Source: Chryseobacterium ginsenosidimutans (GTDB lineage: Bacteria > Bacteroidota > Bacteroidia > Flavobacteriales > Weeksellaceae). Taken from it: a stretch of DNA of 64,000 nucleotides. The notes under the pieces were generated by a model, which was not told the origin of the DNA, ran no database searches, and saw only the letters and a program-made list of their open reading frames with translations. Where the stretch lies: NCBI RefSeq assembly GCF_030823405.1, contig NZ_JAUSXC010000001.1, positions 558,001 through 622,000 on the forward strand. Reading direction: 5' to 3'. Both the position numbers and the translations under genes were made by a program. Positions 34,573-42,940 of this stretch are shown here, piece after piece. Numbering within the stretch: position 1 is the first letter of the stretch; the number at the start of each line of letters is the position of its first letter.

Positions 34573-34642
34573 TTTTGTCATTCCGTAGGAATCTCAGCAT
34601 CTTATTAAAATAAATGGTCTGGATTCCTACGGAATGACAAAA
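34573..34642. repeat. perfect 21-bp inverted repeat, REP/MITE-like
   Basis: Left arm 34573-34593 (core GTCATTCCGTAGGAATC) and right arm 34622-34642 are exact reverse complements, 28 bases apart. It also lies between convergent genes and could serve as a terminator. I recall similar CATTCCGTAGGAATCT palindromes repeated through Chryseobacterium genomes; a genome-wide count would decide. Confidence 0.7.
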
Positions 34643-34651
34643 GATATGTTA

Positions 34652-35422
34652 TTATTCAAAAGGTTTTAATTCTAAAGGATTATTATGCATTTTCTTCAAT
34701 TTATCAAGCATATTTTGTGTTTCCTTTCTAAAACTTTCATCATCTATTGGGGGATAAGCAGCAAGTGTAAATTGAAGATTATAAGTAGCTTTCAAAAAAT
34801 CTTTCTTACTGAGTTTTTTGTACCCATTTAAATTAAATTCATATTCATTTGACTCTTTTTCAACTTTTATTGCGATAAAATGATAATCATCCCGAGTATC
34901 ATACAACTCAAATATCAATCCGGGTAACCCCGTAAATTTATAGGGACCCAAAGGTTGGGGATAATCTTTAGAAAAATAGGCAATCCATCTTCTTCCAAAT
35001 TTATTGGTTGCAGCCATTTGACATTTTATGCCATTGATGATTTTTGTTTCGCTATACAGCACCCATTTTATATCAAGATCTTCTTCATATTTTAACTTAT
35101 CGTCTATATATTTACCAAAAACATTCGTAACACCATTTTTTCTCACAATTCGCTCTTTTAAATAATCAGCAATTGAGAGACTAATCCCACTTTTTTTCAC
35201 CGAATTAACTTGTTGATTTGTATCCGACAAATAATTGTGATAACCTGAAAAATAGTAGTCCTGTGAATTTCCTATTAGAACAAACTGTTGATCCCGTCTA
35301 AATTTTTCTCCTAATTGAAGAGAAACATTGTATGTGACTTTTAATGTGGTTTTAAGATCAACTTTTTGAGCAAAACCATAAAAACTGATATAAAATAACA
35401 GAAAACAAAAATATTTTTTCAT
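34652..35422 (-). CDS. GLPGLI family exported protein, copy 2
   Basis: 256 residues from the ATG at 35420-35422; an upstream TTG would overlap the previous gene. Signal peptide (MKKYFCFLLFYISFYGFA) and the signature PLGPYKFTGLPGLIFELYDTRDDYHF. Both this and the gene just upstream end in NNPLELKPFE, and share long identical stretches such as KWVLYS, INGVKCQMAATNK, GRRWIAYFSKDY. They are a tandem duplication. Function unknown. Confidence 0.88.
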   Translation of the reverse strand: MKKYFCFLLFYISFYGFAQKVDLKTTLKVTYNVSLQLGEKFRRDQQFVLIGNSQDYYFSGYHNYLSDTNQQVNSVKKSGISLSIADYLKERIVRKNGVTNVFGKYIDDKLKYEEDLDIKWVLYSETKIINGIKCQMAATNKFGRRWIAYFSKDYPQPLGPYKFTGLPGLIFELYDTRDDYHFIAIKVEKESNEYEFNLNGYKKLSKKDFLKATYNLQFTLAAYPPIDDESFRKETQNMLDKLKKMHNNPLELKPFE

Positions 35423-35429
35423 AAAATGC

Positions 35430-36191
35430 TTATTCAAAAGGTTTTAATTCTAAGGGGTTATTGTACATTTTTTTTAACTTACCATATACAGAATCCATAT
35501 ATTTGTTTTGTTCACTATCCATTACTGGAAATCCCGTAACTGTAAATTCTAAATTATCTTTAGCTTTTAAATATTTCTCTTTAGGAGAATTTTTAAAATC
35601 GGAAAGATTAAATTTAAAATCATCATTAAATTTTTCAACTTCCGTTGCTGTAAAATGATAATCATCTCTCGTATCATATAACTCAAATATAAGTCCTGGC
35701 AAGCCAGTGAATTTATATGGTCCTAAAGATTGGGAATAGTCTTTAGAAAAATAAGCTATCCATCTTCTTCCATATTTATTGGTTGCTGCCATTTGGCATT
35801 TTACACCGTTAATTATTTTTGTGTCACTATACAAAACCCATTTCAGATCAATATTTTCTTGATATTTTATTTTATTGTCTTTTTTTGTAATAAAAACATT
35901 AGTTGTGCCTCCGCTTCTAATAAGTCTCTCTTTAAAATAATCACTGATAACCTGAGTGTCTATTCCATCTTTAGCTTCATACTGTCCTGTATCATTTAAA
36001 TAATTCTGCCCCGCAGCAAAATAATAATCCTGAGAATTTCCAAATAAAATAAATTTCTGATTATGATGATATTTTTCACCCAATTGCAAAGAAGCATTAT
36101 ATTCAACTTTTATTGATGGTTCAAAACTAATTTTTTGTGCAAAAGATAAAATTGAGAACAAACACAAAAAAGTTATAAAATTTTTTTTCAT
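35430..36191 (-). CDS. GLPGLI family exported protein, copy 1
   Basis: 253 residues: signal peptide (MKKNFITFLCLFSILSFA), family core SLGPYKFTGLPGLIFELYDTRDDYHF, C-terminus NNPLELKPFE. Paralogue of the next gene downstream, 7 bases away, so they are co-transcribed. Upstream on the same strand are a 22-base hairpin and a small exported peptide gene. Confidence 0.88.
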   Translation of the reverse strand: MKKNFITFLCLFSILSFAQKISFEPSIKVEYNASLQLGEKYHHNQKFILFGNSQDYYFAAGQNYLNDTGQYEAKDGIDTQVISDYFKERLIRSGGTTNVFITKKDNKIKYQENIDLKWVLYSDTKIINGVKCQMAATNKYGRRWIAYFSKDYSQSLGPYKFTGLPGLIFELYDTRDDYHFTATEVEKFNDDFKFNLSDFKNSPKEKYLKAKDNLEFTVTGFPVMDSEQNKYMDSVYGKLKKMYNNPLELKPFE

Positions 36192-36208
36192 AAATATTAT
36201 TTTAAATA

Positions 36209-36230
36209 GGCGGAGTCAATTAACTCCGCC
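36209..36230 (-). terminator. intercistronic hairpin
   Basis: GGCGGAGT (36209-36216), 6-base loop, ACTCCGCC (36223-36230). Weak T-run on the minus strand. It could end the peptide mRNA partly and lower expression of the GLPGLI pair. Confidence 0.5.
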
Positions 36231-36236
36231 ATAAAA

Positions 36237-36446
36237 TTAAGGATGAATTGTTACTGTTGGTGTTGTTCCACATTCTACTTCATTTATTGCAGCAATATAA
36301 TCTGACATATCGCTATAAGTCCATGAACCTGTAAACGTCGTATAATGTTTTACTCCACAAGTCGAAGTCCAAACCGCTTGCATAGTCTTCGCAAACGCCA
36401 TTACAGAAATACCCATCATGGCGCAAAATAAAATTTTCTTTTTCAT
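36237..36446 (-). CDS. small exported protein
   Basis: 69 residues from the ATG at 36444-36446 (MKKKILFCAMMGISVMAFA, a clear signal peptide); the longer upstream frame is not supported. The mature part is about 48 residues with cysteines in TSTCGVKHY and VECGTT, which could form a disulfide, and ends TVTIHP. No family recognised. It precedes two GLPGLI genes on the same strand, so an association with them is possible. Confidence 0.65.
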   Translation of the reverse strand: MKKKILFCAMMGISVMAFAKTMQAVWTSTCGVKHYTTFTGSWTYSDMSDYIAAINEVECGTTPTVTIHP

Positions 36447-37079
36447 AGAAAAGTTGTTTTTAAATTTGTTAATAATAATTTTTTCCCAACCTGAACAATT
36501 ATATCTAGAATAAATCTTCAGATCAGATGATGCATCATTATGACATTCGGGGAGATTGTAACCGAGCAACAGAATCGTTGCACAGCTTTCGCGAGTTTCT
36601 CATTTGTGTCATGCTACAAACTTATCAATAAGTTTTCAAACGTATTGCATAAGAAAATCAACAAATTAAGCGGTGTTTTATAGGCAGAAAAATAATTGAT
36701 TTTTTTTTCGAATCTAAGAGTTTTCAGCAAAAATCTATTATCCGTATTTTATTCAAATTCATAATTTTTTATATTGAAAAAAATTGTCAAATAACCATAT
36801 ATTACGATCGATTTATCAACTTTGAACAAGGATTCTTGTTAAATAAAAGATTTATCTTCGTATTGTGTGATGAATTTATTCATTCAATTGTGTTTTTTGC
36901 CCTGTAATTTTTTTGCAGGGCATTCTGTTTTTTTAATGTCTTTTTACTACTTAACATAATTTTTTTAGCCTTTTATTAAGTCCCAATAGTTAAAAATGAT
37001 TCGAATCATCGATTAAAAAAAACTTAAACATGGTAACATACATTTTTATTTAATAATTTTGTAACATAAAATTTATAAA
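36447..37079. other. 633-bp intergenic stretch with an orphan terminator
   Basis: Holds the leader of the small exported protein (minus strand), a weak hairpin around 36560-36580, and a strong plus-strand terminator at 36898-36929 without an upstream gene. No open frame worth calling. Confidence 0.5.
36898..36929 (+). terminator. orphan plus-strand terminator
   Basis: TGCCCTG (36898-36904) pairs with CAGGGCA (36916-36922), followed by TTCTGTTTTTTT. No plus-strand gene ends before it; a short RNA or an attenuated leader of the cupin gene 150 bases downstream is possible. Confidence 0.6.
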
Positions 37080-37961
37080 ATGGGAATTATTTTAAAGCCT
37101 ATAGATGTTGTAGATGATATTTCTAAAGAAGAATTCTACGAAAAATATCTAAAGCCCAGAAGGCCCGTTGTCATAAAAAACATGGCAAAAAAATGGCCTG
37201 CTTATCAAAAATGGACAATGGATTATGTAAAGGAAGTCGTGGGTGATGTGGAAGTGCCACTTTATGATTCTAAAAAGGCCGATCCTGCCGCTCCCATCAA
37301 TACGCCTACTACAAAAATGAAGTTTGCAGATTATATAGATCTTATCCAAAGAGAGCCTACAGATCTGAGAATATTCTTTTTTGATCCTATAAAACATGCC
37401 GGTAAGCTGCTTGAAGAATATATTCCTCCAAAAGAGCTTATGGGAGGCTTTTTAGACAAGTATCCGGGAATGTTTTTCGGAGGAAAGGGCTCGGTAACTT
37501 TTTTACATTTTGATATCGATTTAGCGCACATTTTCCATACTCATTTTAATGGAAGAAAACACGTTATGCTATTCGAAAACAAATGGAGAGAAAGATTATA
37601 TCAACTCCCGTACGCAACCTATGCACTGGAAGATTATGATATCGAACATCCTGATTTTGAGAAATTTCCGGCACTGGACGGTGTAGAAGGTATCGACTGT
37701 TATCTTGAGCATGGTGATACTTTATTTATGCCGACAGGTTGGTGGCACTGGATGAAATATCTCGACGGAAGTTTCTCTCTTTCTTTGAGAGCCTGGGACA
37801 AATCGTGGGCCGTAAAAGCACAATCTTTATGGAATCTTACCGTTCAGCGTAAATTCGACGATGTTATGAAGAAGAATTTCAAAAAGAAATACATGGACTG
37901 GAAAGAAAAAGTAGCCATCAAACGAGCAGAAATAGCTTTAAAGAGAGGCTTACCAAAATAA
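37080..37961 (+). CDS. JmjC-like cupin-domain protein
   Basis: 293 residues of the cupin_8/JmjC fold, probable 2-oxoglutarate and Fe(II)-dependent oxygenase. Iron ligands are visible as HFDID (about residue 143) and a distal histidine in GDTLFMPTGWWHWM (about 222). The N-terminus RRPVVIKNMAKKWPAYQKW is typical of this group. C-terminal 50 residues are basic and helical (KFDDVMKKNFKKKYMDWKEK). Substrate unknown; relatives hydroxylate proteins. Ends at a strong terminator. Confidence 0.88.
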   Translation: MGIILKPIDVVDDISKEEFYEKYLKPRRPVVIKNMAKKWPAYQKWTMDYVKEVVGDVEVPLYDSKKADPAAPINTPTTKMKFADYIDLIQREPTDLRIFFFDPIKHAGKLLEEYIPPKELMGGFLDKYPGMFFGGKGSVTFLHFDIDLAHIFHTHFNGRKHVMLFENKWRERLYQLPYATYALEDYDIEHPDFEKFPALDGVEGIDCYLEHGDTLFMPTGWWHWMKYLDGSFSLSLRAWDKSWAVKAQSLWNLTVQRKFDDVMKKNFKKKYMDWKEKVAIKRAEIALKRGLPK

Positions 37962-37994
37962 AAAAAAGACGTTTCTGATAGAAACGTCTTTTTT
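37962..37994. terminator. bidirectional terminator
   Basis: Perfect 14-bp stem (37962-37975 with 37981-37994) around GACGTTTC, 5-base loop, between the convergent cupin and M14 peptidase genes. Confidence 0.85.
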
Positions 37995-37995
37995 G

Positions 37996-39720
37996 TTATA
38001 AAATTCTGTAAATCGGATATTGTCTGAATGTTTTCTTTTCAAAATAAGGAGAATTTCTGTAAATCCAATCCAACTGAGCGGTTCCGTCGTCTGCAAATTT
38101 TTTATCGGACGCTTTTTTCGCTTCGAATTTCTGTTTTAAATCTTTGTCTTTTTTCAATAATTCCGCAGCCGTATCTTCGAAAATATATGCTGAATAATAT
38201 TCTTTCTGGGCTAAAATTCCATCAAAGAAATTCCAGTTGAAGAAAGAATCCAACGCTTCAGGTTCCAATGTTTCAATAATATATTTTACCCCATCCTGAT
38301 TGGTTGGGACAATATAATCTCCGGCAGAAAAAGCCTGATTTTTATTTGATTTATCAACTGTTGTTTCAAAGTGAAGATAATGGCCTTCGTAAGGACTTTT
38401 AACAGTTTTAAAGTCATCAATTTTATAAGATTCCACAGCAATTATACTGTCTTTTGAAAGCATCTTCATATTAATCCTGTTTCTTTTAAGCTCTTCTATT
38501 ACACGATATTGTGACTGCGGAATCACATAATATTTGGGAATCGTGATATAACCTGTCGGAACAGCCGTAGTGAACAGTTTTATATTCTTGGTAAAAGGTC
38601 TATTTCTATCATAAAACAATCTTGGTTTTCCGGAAATATCGCTTGGCTTATATTTGCCTTCATATCCTTTAAAATCCATCGTAGAAAATTTAGTAGAGTC
38701 GATTTTCCAACGGATTCCGTATTGTTTCCCCGGTTGATATTGTTTTAAATTTTCAATTCGAAGCTCTTTTACTTTTTTATATTCTTTATCTAAATTGTGA
38801 AGGTTGGCAAGCATATATTTGTACGTTGCATCTACTCTTTTGTCGTAAGGTTTCAGCATATGTGTTTCCGGAACGGTTCCCAAAGAATTGAACAATGTTG
38901 TATAACCCGTAGAATATCTCGGAGAATCCTCGAAAGCCGCAAATCCAACCTCAGGAATATCCCCATGAATATTGACATAAGGTGTACTTTCGTAACCCAA
39001 TTTCTTTAAATCTTCAAGATTTTTAGCCTGATAATTGTTGTAAAAATATTCGCCTAAAACAGTTCCCAAGCGTTCTTTAAAAGTTGAAATATAGGTAAAT
39101 GTATATTGATAATCTGCTCCGTTACTCACATGATTATCAATAAAAACATCCGGTTTCAGCCACTGATAAATCTCCTGAAAACTTCTGGCATTTTTAGAAT
39201 CTGCTTTAATAAAATCTCTGTTTAAGTCATAATTCCGGACATTTCCCCTGAAGCCATATTGTTCAGGTCCATTTTGATTGGCTCTGGAAAATGAACCGCG
39301 ATTCAGCATTCCGCTCACATTATAAGCCGAAATAGCTGCAATGATAAAATTCTGAGGCGTTTTAATTTTCTTTGTTGCCAGATCTCTCATCAACATCATC
39401 GTGGCATCAATTCCGTCCGGTTCACCGGGATGAATTCCGTTGTTAACGAACAAAATTGCTTTCTCTTTTCTCAGTTTATCTAAATCTTTTTCAGGAAAAG
39501 CATTGTAAACGACCACATAAATTGGTTTTCCGTTGTCATCTTCTCCTTTTTTGAGATATTGAATCGTATTGAAATTCTTTGCTAAGTTTTCATAATACGA
39601 ATTCATTTCGTCATACGTAACGGTTTGATTACCATTTCCTTTCTCAAAAGGTGTCTGAAAAGTATTTTGAGCCAAAAACAAAGATGAACTTAGGAAAAAT
39701 AAGAGATATTTCAGTTTCAT
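37996..39720 (-). CDS. M14-family zinc carboxypeptidase, exported
   Basis: 574 residues: signal peptide (MKLKYLLFFLSSSLFLA), an M14 catalytic domain with FVNNGIHPGEPDGIDA (the H-x-x-E zinc pair at about residues 97-100), DLNRDF, and FIDNHVSNGADYQYT carrying the third zinc histidine, and the PETHMLKPYDKR segment with the likely catalytic glutamate. The C-terminal 200 residues are unrecognised. Probably a periplasmic or secreted peptidase. No operon partners. Confidence 0.88.
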   Translation of the reverse strand: MKLKYLLFFLSSSLFLAQNTFQTPFEKGNGNQTVTYDEMNSYYENLAKNFNTIQYLKKGEDDNGKPIYVVVYNAFPEKDLDKLRKEKAILFVNNGIHPGEPDGIDATMMLMRDLATKKIKTPQNFIIAAISAYNVSGMLNRGSFSRANQNGPEQYGFRGNVRNYDLNRDFIKADSKNARSFQEIYQWLKPDVFIDNHVSNGADYQYTFTYISTFKERLGTVLGEYFYNNYQAKNLEDLKKLGYESTPYVNIHGDIPEVGFAAFEDSPRYSTGYTTLFNSLGTVPETHMLKPYDKRVDATYKYMLANLHNLDKEYKKVKELRIENLKQYQPGKQYGIRWKIDSTKFSTMDFKGYEGKYKPSDISGKPRLFYDRNRPFTKNIKLFTTAVPTGYITIPKYYVIPQSQYRVIEELKRNRINMKMLSKDSIIAVESYKIDDFKTVKSPYEGHYLHFETTVDKSNKNQAFSAGDYIVPTNQDGVKYIIETLEPEALDSFFNWNFFDGILAQKEYYSAYIFEDTAAELLKKDKDLKQKFEAKKASDKKFADDGTAQLDWIYRNSPYFEKKTFRQYPIYRIL

Positions 39721-39791
39721 TGAAGTAATATTTCGAGCTTTAAAATTACTGAAATAAATCTTTGAACTCGTTTTTGGTTATATGCAAATTT

Positions 39792-40524
39792 TTAATTATT
39801 TCTTCCCTTTTCATCAGGGTACAAAGACGGAAGCGGATCACTTTGCCAGAATTCTTTTGTATCAACATCCATGATCGTTAATGCTCCAGTAAAAGCTGCT
39901 CCGGTATCGAGATTCCAGATATTGGCTTTGTTAATGGGTTCTTTAATTCCTAAATGCAGTGTCGGCGTGTGACCGATGAAAATTTCGTTGTATAAGAGAA
40001 ATCTTTTTGGATATAATTCTGAGTTTTTCTCCAATTTCCTGTCCATTGCAACAGCAGTTTCCCACAAGGTTCTATCCCAACGGTAATTGCTGGAATACAC
40101 TTCTTTTTCAGGACCGTGCATAGAAGAATAGCCCGCATGAATAAACAAACGATTTTCTTCGTCAACATAATAGTTGTGCATTTCCTGAAAAAACTCCAGG
40201 TGCTTCTCCCTGTCTTCCAAAGAATAGCCGTAATAGCTGTCAACCGTACTTTTTCCGCCATTGTTAAGCCAAACTTCGGGAGTATTACCGAGAGAAATCC
40301 AGTCTTCCGTCCACGCATCGTGATTTCCTTTGATGAAAATACATTCCTGCTTTTGTGAAAGTTTAATCAAAAATTGAATAATTTGGGACGATTCACTCCA
40401 ACCGTCGACATAATCTCCAAGGAAAATTAAAGTATCATTTTCTCTGACATTGGCTCTTTCCAAAACCTGTTTCAAGGCTTTGAAATCCTCCGTGAATATC
40501 TCCTATTGCTAATGTTCTTTTCAT
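39792..40524 (-). pseudogene. metallophosphoesterase, single-base frameshift
   Basis: The intact frame covers 39792-40475 with GDYVDG, KGNHDAW and FIGHTP, the calcineurin-like metal motifs 2-4. The first motif, GDIHGG, lies upstream in another frame beginning at the ATG 40522-40524. One extra A (on the plus strand, among 40483-40485) separates them; removing it joins GDIHGGF to KALKQVLERA. The repaired protein is about 243 residues, Ser/Thr phosphatase- or diadenosine-tetraphosphatase-like. It is the last gene of the NAD/ADP-ribose operon. Either true inactivation or a sequencing error. Confidence 0.75.
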
Positions 40525-40743
40525 TTCGTGGGAATAAATATAAACCATTTTCCTTCGTTTTCTCCTTGTCCACCACTTTTCATTCTTAACTCATCATTAC
40601 AATGTGGGCATATATATTTTTATAATGTCTAACACAAACTAAAGGTTTATCAGCAGAAATTTTAACTCTTGTTTTTAAAAAATGGTTCATAAATCTCTCA
40701 AATTCAAAGATTTCTTTACAATTTGGACATACAAAAGCTCTCA
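40521..40743 (-). pseudogene. zinc-ribbon protein, frameshifted
   Basis: From the ATG at 40741-40743 the frame gives MRAFVCPNCKEIFEFE with a CPNC knuckle, then stops. Another frame continues with ICPHCNDELRMKSGGQGENE, ends FIFIPTK and stops in an ATGA overlap with the metallophosphoesterase start. The junction is in an A/T run near 40617-40627. The repaired length is about 73 residues with CxxC...CxxC, a zinc ribbon. It starts 3 bases after the KptA stop, so it belongs to the operon. Confidence 0.6.
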
Positions 40744-40746
40744 TAT

Positions 40747-41283
40747 TTAAATATATTTTGCTTCCACAAAATCCGTCAGCCAGACTTCGTTTTCCGAAAG
40801 ATAAAATTCTATTCCGTCCTCAAACATTTTTCCCGTGCTTATAGTTAGAATTACCGGCTTTCCGTGGCGCATTCCAACGTTGGTTGCCGTTTCTTTATCG
40901 ATGCTTAAATGAACGTGTTGCCTGCTTCTTTTTTCAATTCCTTTTTCTAAAATAGATTCGACATTGTTCTGTGCCGTTCCGTGATACAAAAATTCGGGCG
41001 GCTGTTGTGGAACTAAATTCAAATTAATATCAATAGAATGTCCCTGACTGGCTCTGATTCTGGTTTTATCTTCATTAAAAGCAAATCGCTTTTTGGCATT
41101 CGTCTGCACAATTTCATCCAGTTCTTCAAAGGTAAAACCTTGAGAATCGTTGGTGGATTTTGTGATCAGTTCATTAACATTTGTCCATCCGTTTTCATCC
41201 AAATTCAGATTGATGAGTTCAGGATGATGCCTGAGAACATAACTCAGGAATTTGCTTATTTTTTTCTTTTGTTGTTCGTTCAT
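40747..41283 (-). CDS. kptA: Tpt1/KptA RNA 2'-phosphotransferase
   Basis: 178 residues with the family motifs: SKFLSYVLRHHPE (N-terminal winged domain), RIRASQGHS, EFLYHGTAQNNVESILEKGI, RQHVHLSIDKETATNVGMRHGKPVIL and FYLSENEVWLTDFV. It uses NAD+ to remove an RNA 2'-phosphate, forming ADP-ribose 1''-2'' cyclic phosphate. Bacteria lack the tRNA-splicing pathway it serves in yeast; its place here among ADP-ribose enzymes suggests RNA repair or ADP-ribose metabolism. Same strand and 10 bases downstream of the ADP-ribosylglycohydrolase. Confidence 0.95.
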   Translation of the reverse strand: MNEQQKKKISKFLSYVLRHHPELINLNLDENGWTNVNELITKSTNDSQGFTFEELDEIVQTNAKKRFAFNEDKTRIRASQGHSIDINLNLVPQQPPEFLYHGTAQNNVESILEKGIEKRSRQHVHLSIDKETATNVGMRHGKPVILTISTGKMFEDGIEFYLSENEVWLTDFVEAKYI

Positions 41284-41293
41284 GGTTTGTGTT

Positions 41294-42235
41294 TTAGTTT
41301 TTTAATTTATTTTCTAATTTAATACATAAGTTTTCAATATCCTCCTTCCTCACCAACTCAGAAACCCATTCTTCAGGAATATTTTCAAACCCATAATAGA
41401 TTCCTGCAATTCCACCTGTGATGGCTCCTGTTGTATCGGTGTCTTCTCCTAAATTAACTGCTTTTAAAACTGCTTCAGAATAAATTTCTGAGTTTAGAAA
41501 GCACCATAACGAAGCTTCTAAACTGTGCAGAACGTAGCCGCTTGAGCTAATTTTATCTTCTTCATATTCAAAGATATTATTGTTTAAAACTCTTTCAAAT
41601 TTATACATTTCGCCTTGTGAGCAAATTGGATTATTATCTAGAAAATATTTAACTGTTGATTTCATTTTTTGATAAGCTTCAAATTTTTCTGTTCCATTCA
41701 AAATTTCTAATAAAAATTCCAAATAAATGAAACAGGAAATCACAGAACGAATATGTGCATGAGTAATTGAAGAGACTTCCTTAACTCTATCAAACCGTTG
41801 TTCGATGGAGAGACTCTTCACGTAAAATAATAGTGGTAAAATTCTCATCAAAGAACCATTACCATTATCAAACTCACTTGTTCCGCCACATAATTGCGGC
41901 GTGTAACCTTTACTTATTTTGTAAATAGCTTGTCTTGTTGCTATTCCAATATCGAAAACTCTTCCGTGTGGAGTCCAAATTTCTGAATTGTACCATTGTA
42001 AAAATTTCAAAGCCATCTCTTCTAAATTATATCCATTACAAAGGCTATCAGCAAGACATAATGTTAAAGAACCATCATCACTCCACGTTCCCGCAGGTTG
42101 ATGATGTGTTCCTAAAGCTCTCATTTTTGTAACTGGTGAGCGTTTCAGTTGTTCTCTACTTCTAAATTCTACTGGAACACCCAATGCATCGCCAACACAA
42201 ACTCCGAAAATTCCTGCTTTTACTACATTTTCCAT
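41294..42235 (-). CDS. ADP-ribosylglycohydrolase
   Basis: 313 residues of the ARH/DraG fold: GIFGVCVGDALGVPVEF, the metal cluster GTWSDDGSLTLCLADSL (about 52-68), HAHIRSV, and GEDTDTTGAITGGIAGIYYG near residue 265 with the second metal-binding D-x-D-T-T-G. Removes ADP-ribose from proteins or nucleic acids. The start overlaps the sirtuin stop as TAATG, so translation is coupled. Confidence 0.95.
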   Translation of the reverse strand: MENVVKAGIFGVCVGDALGVPVEFRSREQLKRSPVTKMRALGTHHQPAGTWSDDGSLTLCLADSLCNGYNLEEMALKFLQWYNSEIWTPHGRVFDIGIATRQAIYKISKGYTPQLCGGTSEFDNGNGSLMRILPLLFYVKSLSIEQRFDRVKEVSSITHAHIRSVISCFIYLEFLLEILNGTEKFEAYQKMKSTVKYFLDNNPICSQGEMYKFERVLNNNIFEYEEDKISSSGYVLHSLEASLWCFLNSEIYSEAVLKAVNLGEDTDTTGAITGGIAGIYYGFENIPEEWVSELVRKEDIENLCIKLENKLKN

Positions 42236-42921
42236 TAGGCTAGATTTACAAGCTTATCAAACAACAATTGCATTCCTCGTGTTGCCGTTTCTTTCATTAC
42301 GACAGCTCTTTGTCCGTATCCGAAGCCTGTTTCGTTGGGATTGATCACAATCAACATACAATCATCTTTAATGTCGTGAAGCAGTCCTGCAGCCGGATAA
42401 ACCTGCAAAGAAGTTCCGATTACCAGAAAAACATCTGCTTCTTTTGCTTTTTTTGTCGCCTCTTTCATCAAAGGAACATCTTCTCCGAACCAAACGATAA
42501 ATGGTCTTAATTGTGCACCATCTTCAGCTTTGTCACCGATTTTGATATCCTCTTTTTGATCATAAACAAGATTTTTATTGTTACAAGAACAGGATTTTAA
42601 CAACTCTCCGTGGATGTGAAGAATATTTGTAGACCCTGCTCTTTCGTGCAGATCGTCAATATTTTGCGTGATGATCTGCACATCGAAATATTTTTCAAGA
42701 TCTGCGATTAATCTGTGAGCATCGTTCGGATGTACATCATTAATCTGGCGACGCCTCTGGTTGTAAAATTCCAGTACCAATGCTCTGTCTTTTCTCCATC
42801 CTTCCGGGCTTGCAACGTCTGTTATATTATGATTTTCCCAAAGACCGTCTCCGTCTCTGAATGTTTTTATTCCACTTTCGGCACTGATTCCTGCTCCGCT
42901 TAATATGGTTAATTTTTTCAT
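42235..42921 (-). CDS. cobB: SIR2-family NAD-dependent deacylase
   Basis: 228 residues. Motifs GAGISAESGIKTFRDGDGLWE (NAD-binding), TQNIDDLHERAGS, the catalytic histidine in ILHIHGELLKS, PFIVWFGEDVP and VIGTSLQVYPAAGLL, VINPNE. The FYNQRRRQ segment supplies the Tyr-x-x-Arg pair of CobB/SIRT5-type sirtuins, which favour succinyl or malonyl lysine. It produces nicotinamide and O-acyl-ADP-ribose; the operon's macrodomain protein would hydrolyse the latter. Zinc cysteines partly present (CSC). Confidence 0.93.
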   Translation of the reverse strand: MKKLTILSGAGISAESGIKTFRDGDGLWENHNITDVASPEGWRKDRALVLEFYNQRRRQINDVHPNDAHRLIADLEKYFDVQIITQNIDDLHERAGSTNILHIHGELLKSCSCNNKNLVYDQKEDIKIGDKAEDGAQLRPFIVWFGEDVPLMKEATKKAKEADVFLVIGTSLQVYPAAGLLHDIKDDCMLIVINPNETGFGYGQRAVVMKETATRGMQLLFDKLVNLA

Positions 42922-42940
42922 TTGTTTTTTAGTTTTAAAA

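Noticed and set aside
40521..40743. Programmed frameshifting in the zinc-ribbon gene
   Set aside because: No slippery heptamer with a downstream structure is evident, and the neighbouring gene is also shifted, so decay or sequencing error is simpler.
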